Virus record (IMG/VR): IMGVR_UViG_3300050821_015002
Span: 1-29,749 of that record
Direction: 5' to 3' (one strand)
From: a virus
DNA length: 29,749 nucleotides
Shown: positions 21,743-28,234 of the stretch, piece after piece
Numbering within the stretch: the first letter of the stretch is position 1
Layout of the letters: each line of letters begins with the position of its first letter
The notes under the pieces: generated by a model
What the model was told of the DNA's origin: nothing
Seen by the model: only the letters and a program-made list of their open reading frames with translations
Databases searched by the model: none
Translations under genes and position numbers: made by a program

Positions 21743-22078
21743 ATGAGAGCATCTAATGCAGCATACGAGTGCCCACATACGAAGGGGCCTTGGAAGAACC
21801 TCCGAGGACTCGATGGTAAAGGATGGCAGCTACGCAGCTACGAAATCCTCCCTATGTTCGGCCTCGAGCCTAACTCGGCAATTCCTCGGGACTTCGAAGC
21901 GACGATATGCATCGGAGACACGATGGTTCGCATCCTGAGGAGGGATGACGTGAAACAGACTGGCGTGAAGCGTCGAGTGCAGGCGTACTGTAACGGGTGT
22001 GGTCTGAATGTCTGCGCAGGGCACCTGCATCAGCACCTGAAAGGTTGCGCCCAATACCAAGACAACACGTCCAAGTAA
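21743..22078 (+). CDS. Zinc-finger-like hypothetical protein (111 aa)
   Basis: The ATG at 21743 begins one base after the previous TGA, with GGAGAG about 8 bases upstream. The C-terminus holds CNGCGLNVCAGHLHQHLKGC, a Cys/His cluster likely to bind zinc; CPH near residue 10 may add ligands. The middle (GWQLRSYEILPMFGLEP) is soluble. Transcription continues into the ribozyme that starts 12 bases after its stop. Confidence 0.65.
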   Translation: MRASNAAYECPHTKGPWKNLRGLDGKGWQLRSYEILPMFGLEPNSAIPRDFEATICIGDTMVRILRRDDVKQTGVKRRVQAYCNGCGLNVCAGHLHQHLKGCAQYQDNTSK

Positions 22079-22090
22079 TAAGAACAGGCA

Positions 22091-22157
22091 GGTCGAAACG
22101 CTACAGGGAGGTAAGTACCTTGTAGCGTCCAGAGGTAAAGCCTCTGCTGAGGAGACC
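22091..22157 (+). ncRNA. Type II hammerhead ribozyme 1
   Basis: All conserved elements are present in order. Stem II: GGTC (22091-22094) pairs with GACC (22154-22157). GAAA at 22095-22098. Stem III: CGCTACA (22099-22105) pairs with TGTAGCG (22121-22127). The last A of GAAA pairs with T22128, and C22129 is the expected cleavage residue. Stem I: CAGAGG (22130-22135) pairs with CCTCTG (22141-22146), loop TAAAG. CUGAGGA (CUGANGA) at 22147-22153. The open stem is II, giving type II. Cleavage is expected after C22129, 33 bases before the next ATG. Confidence 0.9.
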
Positions 22158-22162
22158 AAACG

Positions 22163-22384
22163 ATGAGACTGTATTCCTACGAAGTCACTGGGAATTACTA
22201 CTTTCCCGCCGACATGCTGAGGTACGATCAGTGTTGGCCTACGAGACAGGAGGATGTGACGTACCTAGCGGAGCACCTAGAGAAGTCGACAACCTTCGGG
22301 CTCACCTCTGTCCAGAAGCCCACAGTCGGCCGCTGGGAATCGTTCGGCTGGAGCGTCGGTAAAGTCACCACTCGTTACGGGTGA
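22163..22384 (+). CDS. Hypothetical protein downstream of hammerhead 1 (73 aa)
   Basis: The SD is GAGGAG at 22150-22155 region, inside the ribozyme CUGAGGAG core, 8 bases before the ATG. The product (MRLYSYEVTGNYYFPADMLR, then PTVGRWESFGWSV) resembles small hypothetical proteins widespread in phages and alphaproteobacteria, function unknown. Translation after self-cleavage would start on a 33-base leader. Confidence 0.7.
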   Translation: MRLYSYEVTGNYYFPADMLRYDQCWPTRQEDVTYLAEHLEKSTTFGLTSVQKPTVGRWESFGWSVGKVTTRYG

Positions 22385-22420
22385 CCATCAAATATCCTCG
22401 GTCACCCATCATTTTGGCCG

Positions 22421-22450
22421 TAGATTGAACATCAAGGACTAATATATAAT
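22421..22450 (+). promoter_or_regulatory. Right-arm promoter 3
   Basis: TAGATT (22421-22426), 18 bases, TATAAT (22445-22450), with ATCATTTTGGCCG upstream and AGAACATAATAACAAAA downstream, nearly identical to promoter 2. Confidence 0.75.
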
Positions 22451-22503
22451 AGAACATAATAACAAAAATACCTACTTAAACCTACCAACCGGAAACAAAC
22501 ATC

Positions 22504-22710
22504 ATGCTCGAGATTACAAAGAAGTTCCGATTCGTACGCGAAACCTCGGGAGCACTTCGTTACCACGAAGAGCTCGGAGGTGGTTTGTTGGCCGAGTACC
22601 CCAACACGCTTGGAGCGGCGATCGGCGTTCTCTACATTCGGAAGAGCGCCATCAAGGGTAAGACCCCTGATCAGCTCACGGTTACGATCGCATACACGGA
22701 GAAGGAATAA
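22504..22710 (+). CDS. Small hypothetical protein (68 aa)
   Basis: The product MLEITKKFRFVRETSGALRY, then IGVLYIRKSAIKG and LTVTIAYTE, is a compact beta-rich protein of a type common among phage hypotheticals. First gene after promoter 3; SD is a CGGAAA stretch, weak. Confidence 0.65.
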   Translation: MLEITKKFRFVRETSGALRYHEELGGGLLAEYPNTLGAAIGVLYIRKSAIKGKTPDQLTVTIAYTEKE

Positions 22711-22711
22711 C

Positions 22712-22933
22712 ATGACACAGTTGCAGGAAGTGCAGACGTTGAAGCCTAAGAAGGCTCAACGTAACCGAGTTCGGTTTCAGGTCGAATGCGAGGAGGCGAA
22801 CGTCGCGAGGGTAATGCTCCTGCTTGATCAGGTTCGGATGGCCTTACAGTTCGAGATCTCCGACTACGATCCGTTCTGGAAGGTTACATATTCCAGGACG
22901 GTGCTCAAGGACAGTGGAAGCGGAAGCAATTGA
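22712..22933 (+). CDS. Small hypothetical protein (73 aa)
   Basis: GAAGGAA lies a few bases before the ATG. The product MTQLQEVQTLKPKKAQRNRV has a basic N-terminus, then CEEANVARVMLLLDQVRMAL and FWKVTYSRTVL. Soluble; unknown. Its TGA overlaps the next start. Confidence 0.6.
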   Translation: MTQLQEVQTLKPKKAQRNRVRFQVECEEANVARVMLLLDQVRMALQFEISDYDPFWKVTYSRTVLKDSGSGSN

Positions 22934-23160
22934 TGGCTTGGACGGTTACTGCTCAGTGCGAACTGGATAATCGCGATCCAGGAACGACAGAACTCGTCGT
23001 TTCCAGCCTCCGAATCAGCGTTAACCCAAGGGAGTTGTTCGCAAACATGATCGAGAACAACTTCCCTACCGATCCTACGGATATTCCGCGGGCAGAATAC
23101 GAAAGGAACATGAAGATCGAACGGCTTTGGGAAGAGCTATCCAAGCTCATCCAGGAGTAG
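22933..23160 (+). CDS. Small hypothetical protein (75 aa)
   Basis: The ATG overlaps the previous stop (TGATG), so translation is coupled. The product (MAWTVTAQCELDNRDPGTTE) has an N-terminal beta part and a charged helical end (MKIERLWEELSKLIQ). It is followed, six bases later, by hammerhead 2. Confidence 0.6.
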   Translation: MAWTVTAQCELDNRDPGTTELVVSSLRISVNPRELFANMIENNFPTDPTDIPRAEYERNMKIERLWEELSKLIQE

Positions 23161-23166
23161 TTAACA

Positions 23167-23226
23167 GATCGAAAGGGCGCGCTGTGAAGCGTCCCCTCCA
23201 CACGTGAAGCGTGTGCTGATGAGATC
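23167..23226 (+). ncRNA. Type II hammerhead ribozyme 2
   Basis: Stem II: GATC (23167-23170) pairs with GATC (23223-23226). GAAA at 23171-23174. Stem III: GGGCGCGC (23175-23182) pairs with GCGTCCCC (23189-23196) with one C/C mismatch and one G/U, loop TGTGAA. T23197 pairs with the last A of GAAA; C23198 is the expected cleavage residue. Stem I: CACACG (23199-23204) pairs with CGTGTG (23210-23215), loop TGAAG. CUGAUGA at 23216-23222. Same type and stem I loop size as ribozyme 1. Confidence 0.87.
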
Positions 23227-23258
23227 GATTGAGATCCCTGAACTGGAGTACAAACACT

Positions 23259-23711
23259 ATGGGTAAGCACAACAGGACAAACGAGAGCGGCAGCAGCGAA
23301 GTGATCGAGAACCTCGCTCAGTTGAATGCCGAGCAGGCGGAGAACTTTACACTGCCTTTGCCGCCTACGCTCACCGTCGAAGATCTCGTGACGACGGATC
23401 ACGTTCTCACCCCCGACGGCGAGATCGTTGAGGCGCCAGCGCCACTACAGACGGAAGTCGAAGGCAACTTAGCGGTTGCGGCGCCTGCACCTCAGCCTAC
23501 ACTGCCGCAGGAGCATCGCGTCGACGAGGAGGCCTTCAGTAAGGCTTCGAACACCTCCGAGCGGATGCGGGAATTGTCGCGTCAGGGGTTTAAAGTCTCG
23601 GCGATCGCGAAGATCATGGAAGCTCGCTTCGGGGCAGGAAGGAAGTTCCCCTTCCGCTACCAGCACGTGCGCAACGTGCTCAACCAGCCGCTGAAGCGCA
23701 AGGCCTCCTAA
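23259..23711 (+). CDS. HTH protein, YQHV family paralogue 3 (150 aa), downstream of hammerhead 2
   Basis: The ATG at 23259 has TGGAG 10 bases upstream. Residues 1-95 are acidic, Pro/Glu/Ala-rich and probably flexible. The last 50 residues hold the HTH-like segment (SRQGFKVSAIAKIMEARF) and the family signature RYQHVRNVLNQPLKRK. A regulator whose mRNA starts at a ribozyme cleavage site is unusual. A hairpin terminator candidate follows. Confidence 0.7.
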   Translation: MGKHNRTNESGSSEVIENLAQLNAEQAENFTLPLPPTLTVEDLVTTDHVLTPDGEIVEAPAPLQTEVEGNLAVAAPAPQPTLPQEHRVDEEAFSKASNTSERMRELSRQGFKVSAIAKIMEARFGAGRKFPFRYQHVRNVLNQPLKRKAS

Positions 23712-23730
23712 CAACCCAACCAAAAGCACT

Positions 23731-23754
23731 TAGGGGAAGCGAAGGCTTCCCCTA
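23731..23754 (+). terminator. Terminator-like hairpin after HTH paralogue 3
   Basis: TAGGGGAAGC / GCTTCCCCTA, 10 bp perfect, loop GAAG, followed by TTCCCG. The weak T-tract makes termination uncertain; it may instead protect the 3' end. Confidence 0.6.
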
Positions 23755-23795
23755 TTCCCGTAGGATACAAGGAACGATCAGGAGTATACGCACAC

Positions 23796-24101
23796 ATGAG
23801 TACAAAACCAGTACTAAGCACACTGCCCGAAGCGATGCGCCAGAGATCCACCGAGGAGGTAGGAGCTTCCTTCGTCCATTGGGCTTTGGAGTCTGAACAC
23901 CAAGGATGGGACGGACACGATCGTAAGGATCTTCCTGCCTATCGCCGGCTCTTCGAGGACTTCGCGTTGTGTCTCAACGCTATGAAGGGGCAAGATTCCC
24001 CAATCTTCTCCGACGGAGTCCGCTTCGCAACCCGCAACACCTACGAGAACATGAGTGGGAGCTTAGACAATGAAGATAAAGACGAGTCATCTGAATCTTG
24101 A
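23796..24101 (+). CDS. Hypothetical protein (101 aa)
   Basis: AGGAG lies 11 bases before the ATG. The product is soluble (EHQGWDGHDRKDLPAYRRLF) with an acidic C-terminal tail (DNEDKDESSES). No recognised motif. It overlaps the next gene by 32 bases. Confidence 0.6.
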   Translation: MSTKPVLSTLPEAMRQRSTEEVGASFVHWALESEHQGWDGHDRKDLPAYRRLFEDFALCLNAMKGQDSPIFSDGVRFATRNTYENMSGSLDNEDKDESSES

Positions 24102-24330
24102 CGAGAAACGCCGGCTGATCGAGGAGATCCTCGATGCGCTCGTGGAAGCCGTTGCGGTAGGTAGCACCGGAGGCGCTCCGGGCTCAGTCCTGTATACGGT
24201 AATGCAGGAGAAGCTGGGGATTGACCTTCCACAGTTCGAAGCTATCATGAGAGCGCTCGTGATGGCTGGTCGCCTAGAGAAGCAGGGTGACCTCTACTTT
24301 CTAGGCAAGAAGGCCAACTACAGGAACTGA
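24070..24330 (+). CDS. Small winged-helix-like protein (86 aa)
   Basis: The start overlaps the previous gene, with GGGAG 8 bases upstream. The product (LNLDEKRRLIEEILDALVEA, GAPGSVLYTVMQEKLGIDL, FEAIMRALVMAGRLEKQGDL) has the helix-turn-hairpin order of small winged-helix domains seen in phage hypotheticals. DNA or protein binding is possible. Confidence 0.65.
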   Translation: MKIKTSHLNLDEKRRLIEEILDALVEAVAVGSTGGAPGSVLYTVMQEKLGIDLPQFEAIMRALVMAGRLEKQGDLYFLGKKANYRN

Positions 24331-24340
24331 GCAATGAGTC

Positions 24341-24389
24341 GGAGGGGGCACAATTGAGCCTCTTGAAACTCTGTGTTGTTTCCCCCTCC
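24341..24389 (+). other. Intercistronic G-rich/C-rich hairpin
   Basis: GGAGGGGG (24341-24348) can pair with CCCCCTCC (24382-24389), with short extra pairing of ACAA with TTGT inside. No T-run follows directly. It may end or stabilise the upstream transcript. Confidence 0.45.
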
Positions 24390-24444
24390 CCACCCCAAGA
24401 GGGGACCATCTTTTGACCAAAAATGTGTGTCATGAGGTACTATA

Positions 24445-24702
24445 ATGTCGGATGTTAGATACGAAGTGTTCGTCGACCGAGGTAGCAACACTGTGAACAC
24501 AGAGATCATCGGCCGCCGCCCTATCTTCTCGTGTGCAAAGCAAGCAGGGGCAGAATACTTCGCTCTGCATAACCTTAAGCTTCGCGTACGGTGGCGAATC
24601 GTTCGCGTCGAGAGGCGCGAAGTTCGAACGTCTGACGATGTCGCCCGCGAAGCAGCCGCGAAACCCAAACCAAACCGGGAAGCCACGCGGACCAAAAAAT
24701 AA
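24445..24702 (+). CDS. Basic hypothetical protein (85 aa)
   Basis: GAGG lies 7 bases before the ATG. The product starts MSDVRYEVFVDRGSN, has a basic C-terminal half (LRVRWRIVRVERREVRTSDD) and a Lys/Pro/Arg tail, so nucleic-acid binding is possible. A TATAAT overlaps the start codon and cannot serve this gene with this start. Confidence 0.55.
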   Translation: MSDVRYEVFVDRGSNTVNTEIIGRRPIFSCAKQAGAEYFALHNLKLRVRWRIVRVERREVRTSDDVAREAAAKPKPNREATRTKK

Positions 24703-24728
24703 ATCTAGGTCGCCCATCATTTTGGACG

Positions 24729-24757
24729 TTGATTGACCACAAAAAATGATGTATAAT
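24729..24757 (+). promoter_or_regulatory. Right-arm promoter 4
   Basis: TTGATT (24729-24734), 17 bases, TATAAT (24752-24757), preceded by ATCATTTTGGACG and with GACC after -35. Confidence 0.75.
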
Positions 24758-24813
24758 ATAATTGTGCCAAAAAACAACGTCACTTCATTTGGTCAAAGAA
24801 ACAACGTCCATCG

Positions 24814-25590
24814 ATGGGGTGCCTAGTGACAGAAGAGCCTCGGCCAGCATACGTAGTGGAGAGGATACGCAAAGCGAGGGTGCGGTCACAGCTCGCTTCG
24901 CTTCAGTACATCCTAGCCAACTCCTCGGCCAAGTGCATATCGAGTGCGACTGGGCTAGTGAATGTAGATTCGCTAGAGGCATTCGTTCGCTCGTTGTATC
25001 CGTTCCCGCAGGATCTAGAGAAGGAAGCTATTGCTCTCGTACTTCGAGACACTGATCTTGCGAAGAAGGTGACTCTAGCCTACGACACTGCTAAGTTAAT
25101 AGCCGAGCAAGAGATAGCTTTCCGCCAGATCAGAGCAATGATCTTAGGTAAACGCTCGTGGGCGTCTATACCGGATCCAAAAGCACCCAACACTTTAGGC
25201 TGGAGAGGCTGGAAGTGGGATCCAGAGATAAAGGTTCTTGTTTCGCCTGCTTACCAAGCCTTCTGGGAAGGCCCAGAACTCCGCGTAACAGACTGGGATA
25301 CCTCCGAAGCTCTCCGAAGCCACAAAGGTATCCACGCTAAGCTCGTTCCCCACGATTGGAAGGTCGCAATATGGGGCGGAGATGACTGTCCCGATCTCGG
25401 CCTCCTCCCCGTGACGGGAATCGTCGAAAGGTTTGGTCGCTTCGTCTTGGGAACTTTGGGATGGCGAGCGGAATGGGTGATCATCCGCAAACTGCTCGCT
25501 CCCACACAAGAATTGGGGTTCGAGCTCGAGAGAGCATACCCTGATGTGGAAGTATGTTACTTCGACACTAAACAGTATGGAGCATACTAA
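24814..25590 (+). CDS. Hypothetical protein (258 aa)
   Basis: This is the largest gene in the early-type arm apart from the ligase. Residues 10-100 are helical; a Trp-rich region follows (LGWRGWKWDPEIKVLVSP); the C-terminal part contains CPDLGLLPVTGIVE and LGTLGWRAEWVIIRKLLAP. The latter resembles a module (a GRxxxG-type bend followed by GYRAE-like) seen in phage hypothetical proteins, from memory and with low confidence. The SD is weak; a GTG at 24826 behind GGGG is an alternative. A repeated AAACAACGTC lies in its leader. Confidence 0.6.
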   Translation: MGCLVTEEPRPAYVVERIRKARVRSQLASLQYILANSSAKCISSATGLVNVDSLEAFVRSLYPFPQDLEKEAIALVLRDTDLAKKVTLAYDTAKLIAEQEIAFRQIRAMILGKRSWASIPDPKAPNTLGWRGWKWDPEIKVLVSPAYQAFWEGPELRVTDWDTSEALRSHKGIHAKLVPHDWKVAIWGGDDCPDLGLLPVTGIVERFGRFVLGTLGWRAEWVIIRKLLAPTQELGFELERAYPDVEVCYFDTKQYGAY

Positions 25591-25592
25591 CC

Positions 25593-25811
25593 ATGAGCAA
25601 CGGCAACGGCGACCTCCTTAAGGAGATCAGAATAAGCGTTAACTACTATGTTGCTAAGGAGCACGAAGTGCCTGCTGCTCTAGGTTCTCGAGCGGTAGCA
25701 ATCCTAGGCGCCGCGTTCGATGACCTTATCGATAACGGTACCATCGACATCCAACTAAGCGAACACCTAGTCATAGAGGAACATCTGGAAGAAGAGGAGA
25801 GTACATCATGA
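25593..25811 (+). CDS. Small acidic hypothetical protein (72 aa)
   Basis: GGAGC lies about 10 bases before the ATG. The product reads MSNGNGDLLKEIRISVNYYV, then GSRAVAILGAAFDDLIDNG and an acidic C-terminus (EEHLEEEESTS). Its TGA overlaps the next start (ATGA). Confidence 0.6.
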   Translation: MSNGNGDLLKEIRISVNYYVAKEHEVPAALGSRAVAILGAAFDDLIDNGTIDIQLSEHLVIEEHLEEEESTS

Positions 25812-25957
25812 ACATCGGACCAGTAAAAGAAGTAGGAGATCGGCCTCCGGAACCTCTGGTGATCCCCAGGGAAACTCCGGAGCCCGAGTTTCAGCCACGG
25901 CGTCACGCTCCAGCCAAGAGGGAGAAAGAACGCGAACTCGAACCTGTGAAGCGCTAA
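25808..25957 (+). CDS. Very small Pro/Glu/Arg-rich protein (49 aa)
   Basis: The ATG overlaps the previous stop by four bases. The product (MNIGPVKEVGDRPPEPLVIP) is Pro/Glu-rich, then basic (RRHAPAKREKERELEPVKR). It is likely unstructured. Coupled translation supports expression. Confidence 0.5.
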   Translation: MNIGPVKEVGDRPPEPLVIPRETPEPEFQPRRHAPAKREKERELEPVKR

Positions 25958-25960
25958 CTC

Positions 25961-26209
25961 ATGAGCGGAGGATTCGGAGAAACTCACCTCAAGGCCTGCC
26001 TTCGTAAGCGCGAAGAGTTCGAACCTTTAACCTACGCAGATGTCTGGGAGGAGGTCTCCGACATACTTAGCCCAGGGCTTGTCTACACACGAGACCACAA
26101 ACCTTGGGTACTCGGAGACGTTCAACAAGTTGTGACAACTGCGACGAACGAGATATGCGACATCCTGATAAAGGAGGGATGGAAAATAGACCTCAGCAAC
26201 AAACTGTAG
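25961..26209 (+). CDS. Hypothetical protein (82 aa)
   Basis: The ATG lies three bases after the previous TAA. The product MSGGFGETHLKACLRKREEF, then YADVWEEVSDILSPGLVYTR, is soluble and helical; no known motif. A weak SD suggests coupling to the upstream gene. Confidence 0.6.
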   Translation: MSGGFGETHLKACLRKREEFEPLTYADVWEEVSDILSPGLVYTRDHKPWVLGDVQQVVTTATNEICDILIKEGWKIDLSNKL

Positions 26210-26239
26210 CAACACCAGCAATAGGAAGGAAACGTAACC

Positions 26240-26494
26240 ATGGGACTACGAATCGGTAACTTTAACATCCACGACGTGAAAAACGTCAGCCTCAGCCTCG
26301 GAAGTGTGGGCACCACGACCAACTGGTTGTCGCTACGCTGCGAGAGTCACATCACGGGCGAAGACTACAGCACCTTCGAGTTATCTATCTTCATCGAATC
26401 CAAGGATATGCTCCGCTACAAGAGAGCAGTCGACGCCTTTAACGCAGTACTCAAAGCACATTCCCCCAAGAACGCGGACGACATACCATTCTGA
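26240..26494 (+). CDS. Hypothetical beta-rich protein (84 aa)
   Basis: AGGAAGGAAA lies before the ATG. The product MGLRIGNFNIHDVKNVSLSL, then SLRCESHITGEDYSTFELSI, has alternating beta strands. Its C-terminus is helical. No family recognised. Confidence 0.6.
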   Translation: MGLRIGNFNIHDVKNVSLSLGSVGTTTNWLSLRCESHITGEDYSTFELSIFIESKDMLRYKRAVDAFNAVLKAHSPKNADDIPF

Positions 26495-26500
26495 GGCATC

Positions 26501-26950
26501 ATGTTAGCACGTAAAACAGGTAAGCCTCGAGCCTTAGAGCTCGAGACGCAGAGAGCTGAGGAGCAGCAAGAGCTCTCCAAGGCTTTCAAGCCATTTCTAA
26601 AAGAACTATTCGGTGAGGATATCAAGCCGGAAATTGTCAGCGGCGAACAAGCCTTGCTCCACGAAGCCATAGCCTTTCAGGACGCTGAGGCACCCGAGGA
26701 GCCTACGCCACCGTTGCTCGACAAGGATGGTATGCCTCTGAAGCCTTTGCCGCAACTCTCGTGGCTAAAGGAGAACTTTCGTACTAAGAGTGCTTGCATC
26801 CGCTATCTGGTATCGGAACAATTCGAGATCAAGCGGATTGCTAAGCACTTGAATCTCCGCTACCAACACGTACGAAACGTGGCTACGAGTACCCTCAAGC
26901 GGGGCCCCAACGAGGATTGGCACGTACACCCCAAGGATCCGGAGCCTTAA
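26501..26950 (+). CDS. HTH protein, YQHV family paralogue 4 (149 aa)
   Basis: Residues 1-90 are acidic and Pro-rich. Residues 90-140 hold the HTH-like part KSACIRYLVSEQFEIKRIAK and NLRYQHVRNVATSTLKRG. The layout (acidic N-terminus, C-terminal HTH) matches paralogue 3. The end signature is TSTLKRG instead of the PLKR form. A regulator is likely. Confidence 0.7.
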   Translation: MLARKTGKPRALELETQRAEEQQELSKAFKPFLKELFGEDIKPEIVSGEQALLHEAIAFQDAEAPEEPTPPLLDKDGMPLKPLPQLSWLKENFRTKSACIRYLVSEQFEIKRIAKHLNLRYQHVRNVATSTLKRGPNEDWHVHPKDPEP

Positions 26951-26956
26951 CACACG

Positions 26957-27367
26957 ATGGCAACATACTATAAACGTTACGTCAGCCGCAAACAGAAAGC
27001 TGCTGGCATGGAATCCCGAGTCAACCTCCTGGAGAAAGAAAGACACATGATCGATTTCCAACTACTACACCCACGCATGACCGTGGATCACCTTGGTTAC
27101 ATTCCCCACTGGCTGAGCGTCGACAACCCCAAGCCAGCCAAGGAACAGATCCATGACAACTACACACACGGAGGAGGTTGGCACCCATTCAAAGGGTTCA
27201 GGATGTCTATAGATGGCAAGTACACACTCTATTACCCTGGGGATCCGCAAAAGTTTAGTCCGCTCGCGAAAGCCCAGCTACGCGACGAGACGATCCTCTT
27301 TTACAGGTCAGCATATGTTTGCATAGTACAGAAGGATGGCACATTCGAAGTCGCGCGCATCGACTAG
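26957..27367 (+). CDS. Hypothetical protein (136 aa)
   Basis: The product has an N-terminal helix (MATYYKRYVSRKQKAAGMES) and a conserved-looking C-terminal half (DNYTHGGGWHPFKGFRMS, YPGDPQKFSPLAKAQLRDET, DGTFEVARID) that I recall from phage and alphaproteobacterial hypothetical proteins. No function. Last gene before promoter 5. Confidence 0.65.
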   Translation: MATYYKRYVSRKQKAAGMESRVNLLEKERHMIDFQLLHPRMTVDHLGYIPHWLSVDNPKPAKEQIHDNYTHGGGWHPFKGFRMSIDGKYTLYYPGDPQKFSPLAKAQLRDETILFYRSAYVCIVQKDGTFEVARID

Positions 27368-27405
27368 TACCCAAAAATTAAAGAGACCGACTATCATTTG
27401 GACTC

Positions 27406-27435
27406 TTGAGTGACTATATGGTTCTATAATATAAT
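27406..27435 (+). promoter_or_regulatory. Right-arm promoter 5
   Basis: TTGAGT (27406-27411), 18 bases, TATAAT (27430-27435), with ATCATTTGG upstream and AGAACAATAG downstream. Confidence 0.75.
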
Positions 27436-27463
27436 AGAACAATAGAAAGATAAGGTCAATGAA

Positions 27464-27745
27464 ATGCCGAAGCCGATCTGTGTGAAGTGCAAACGTTTCT
27501 ACAAGCCGAAGAAGAACGGTATATTCGCGCTTGAGCAAATGCCGAAAGCCAACGGTGCCAAGCCTGGTCTTGAAGATGAAGAGAACTGGGAACCATACAA
27601 GATCTGGCGAGCGGACCTTTACAAGTGCGAGGGCTGCAACCACGAGATTGTTGACGGCTTCAGCTGGGGACCACTCGCTGAGCACTACGAGGACAACTTC
27701 AAACGCTGGGCACAATTCGTCACTTACACCGTCAACGATTGCTAA
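27464..27745 (+). CDS. Zinc-binding hypothetical protein (93 aa)
   Basis: AAGG lies 8 bases before the ATG. MPKPICVKCKRFYKPKKNG and YKCEGCNHEIVDGF give two CxxC pairs, probably one zinc ribbon with a long insert. First gene after promoter 5. The rest is soluble and aromatic. Confidence 0.65.
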   Translation: MPKPICVKCKRFYKPKKNGIFALEQMPKANGAKPGLEDEENWEPYKIWRADLYKCEGCNHEIVDGFSWGPLAEHYEDNFKRWAQFVTYTVNDC

Positions 27746-27774
27746 TCAAGGTCAAGGGAGAAGGAGGAGGAACA

Positions 27775-27969
27775 GTGGGAACGAAGGTTAATCTCAGCCT
27801 AGACGATCTCAAAGCGCTTGCTGCGAGATCCAAAGAGGCTGGGACACAAGACAGATTCATCGATCTCATGCTTGACTGGGCTACGGAAGCCGAGAAGACG
27901 ATCAAAGCCATGGAGACTAAACATCAGACGCAGACGAAGGAAGACAGCGACGACCCGTCGCTACAGTAG
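27775..27969 (+). CDS. Small helical hypothetical protein (64 aa)
   Basis: The GTG at 27775 behind GGAGGAGG is preferred to a TTG at 27739. The product (MGTKVNLSLDDLKALAARSK, FIDLMLDWATEAEKTIKAME) is helical and charged with an acidic tail. Confidence 0.55.
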   Translation: MGTKVNLSLDDLKALAARSKEAGTQDRFIDLMLDWATEAEKTIKAMETKHQTQTKEDSDDPSLQ

Positions 27970-28033
27970 GACTAAAGAGAGTCCAAGTCAAAGATACAAC
28001 CCGTACCAGCAACCGAAACCTGGGTTCTTTCAG

Positions 28034-28234
28034 TTGCTTCGTACCCTCCTTGAACCCAAGAAATTACGTCCGTGGTACATCACGATCAATGGACGAAAGC
28101 GAGGAACGAGATACAGAAACTACGAAGAGTTTCGATATGCCTTGCTGGAGATGCACCAGCTAGGAATGATCCCAGCAGGTGCTAGAGTAAGGGTATGCCG
28201 AATCGATTCGGAAGCAAACAAGGAAAAGGGCTAA
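28034..28234 (+). CDS. Small hypothetical protein (66 aa), start uncertain
   Basis: The frame is clearly protein-like from about 27990 to 28234 (LEPKKLRPWYITINGRKRGT, YEEFRYALLEMHQLGMIPAG), but no ATG or GTG with an SD begins it. TTG 28034 is a formal start; an upstream start inside the previous gene is possible. A near-upstream AGAGAG lacks a start codon. The stop overlaps the next ATG. Confidence 0.5.
   Translation: MLRTLLEPKKLRPWYITINGRKRGTRYRNYEEFRYALLEMHQLGMIPAGARVRVCRIDSEANKEKG

Noticed and set aside
21935-21945. CTGAGGAGG as a hammerhead core
   Set aside because: It lies in the 111-aa coding gene with no stem I hairpin before it and no GAAA/stem III partner.
24441-24446. TATAAT as -10 box for the 24445 gene
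   Set aside because: It overlaps the start codon, so a transcript from it would begin after the ATG; the GAGG SD explains the start better.
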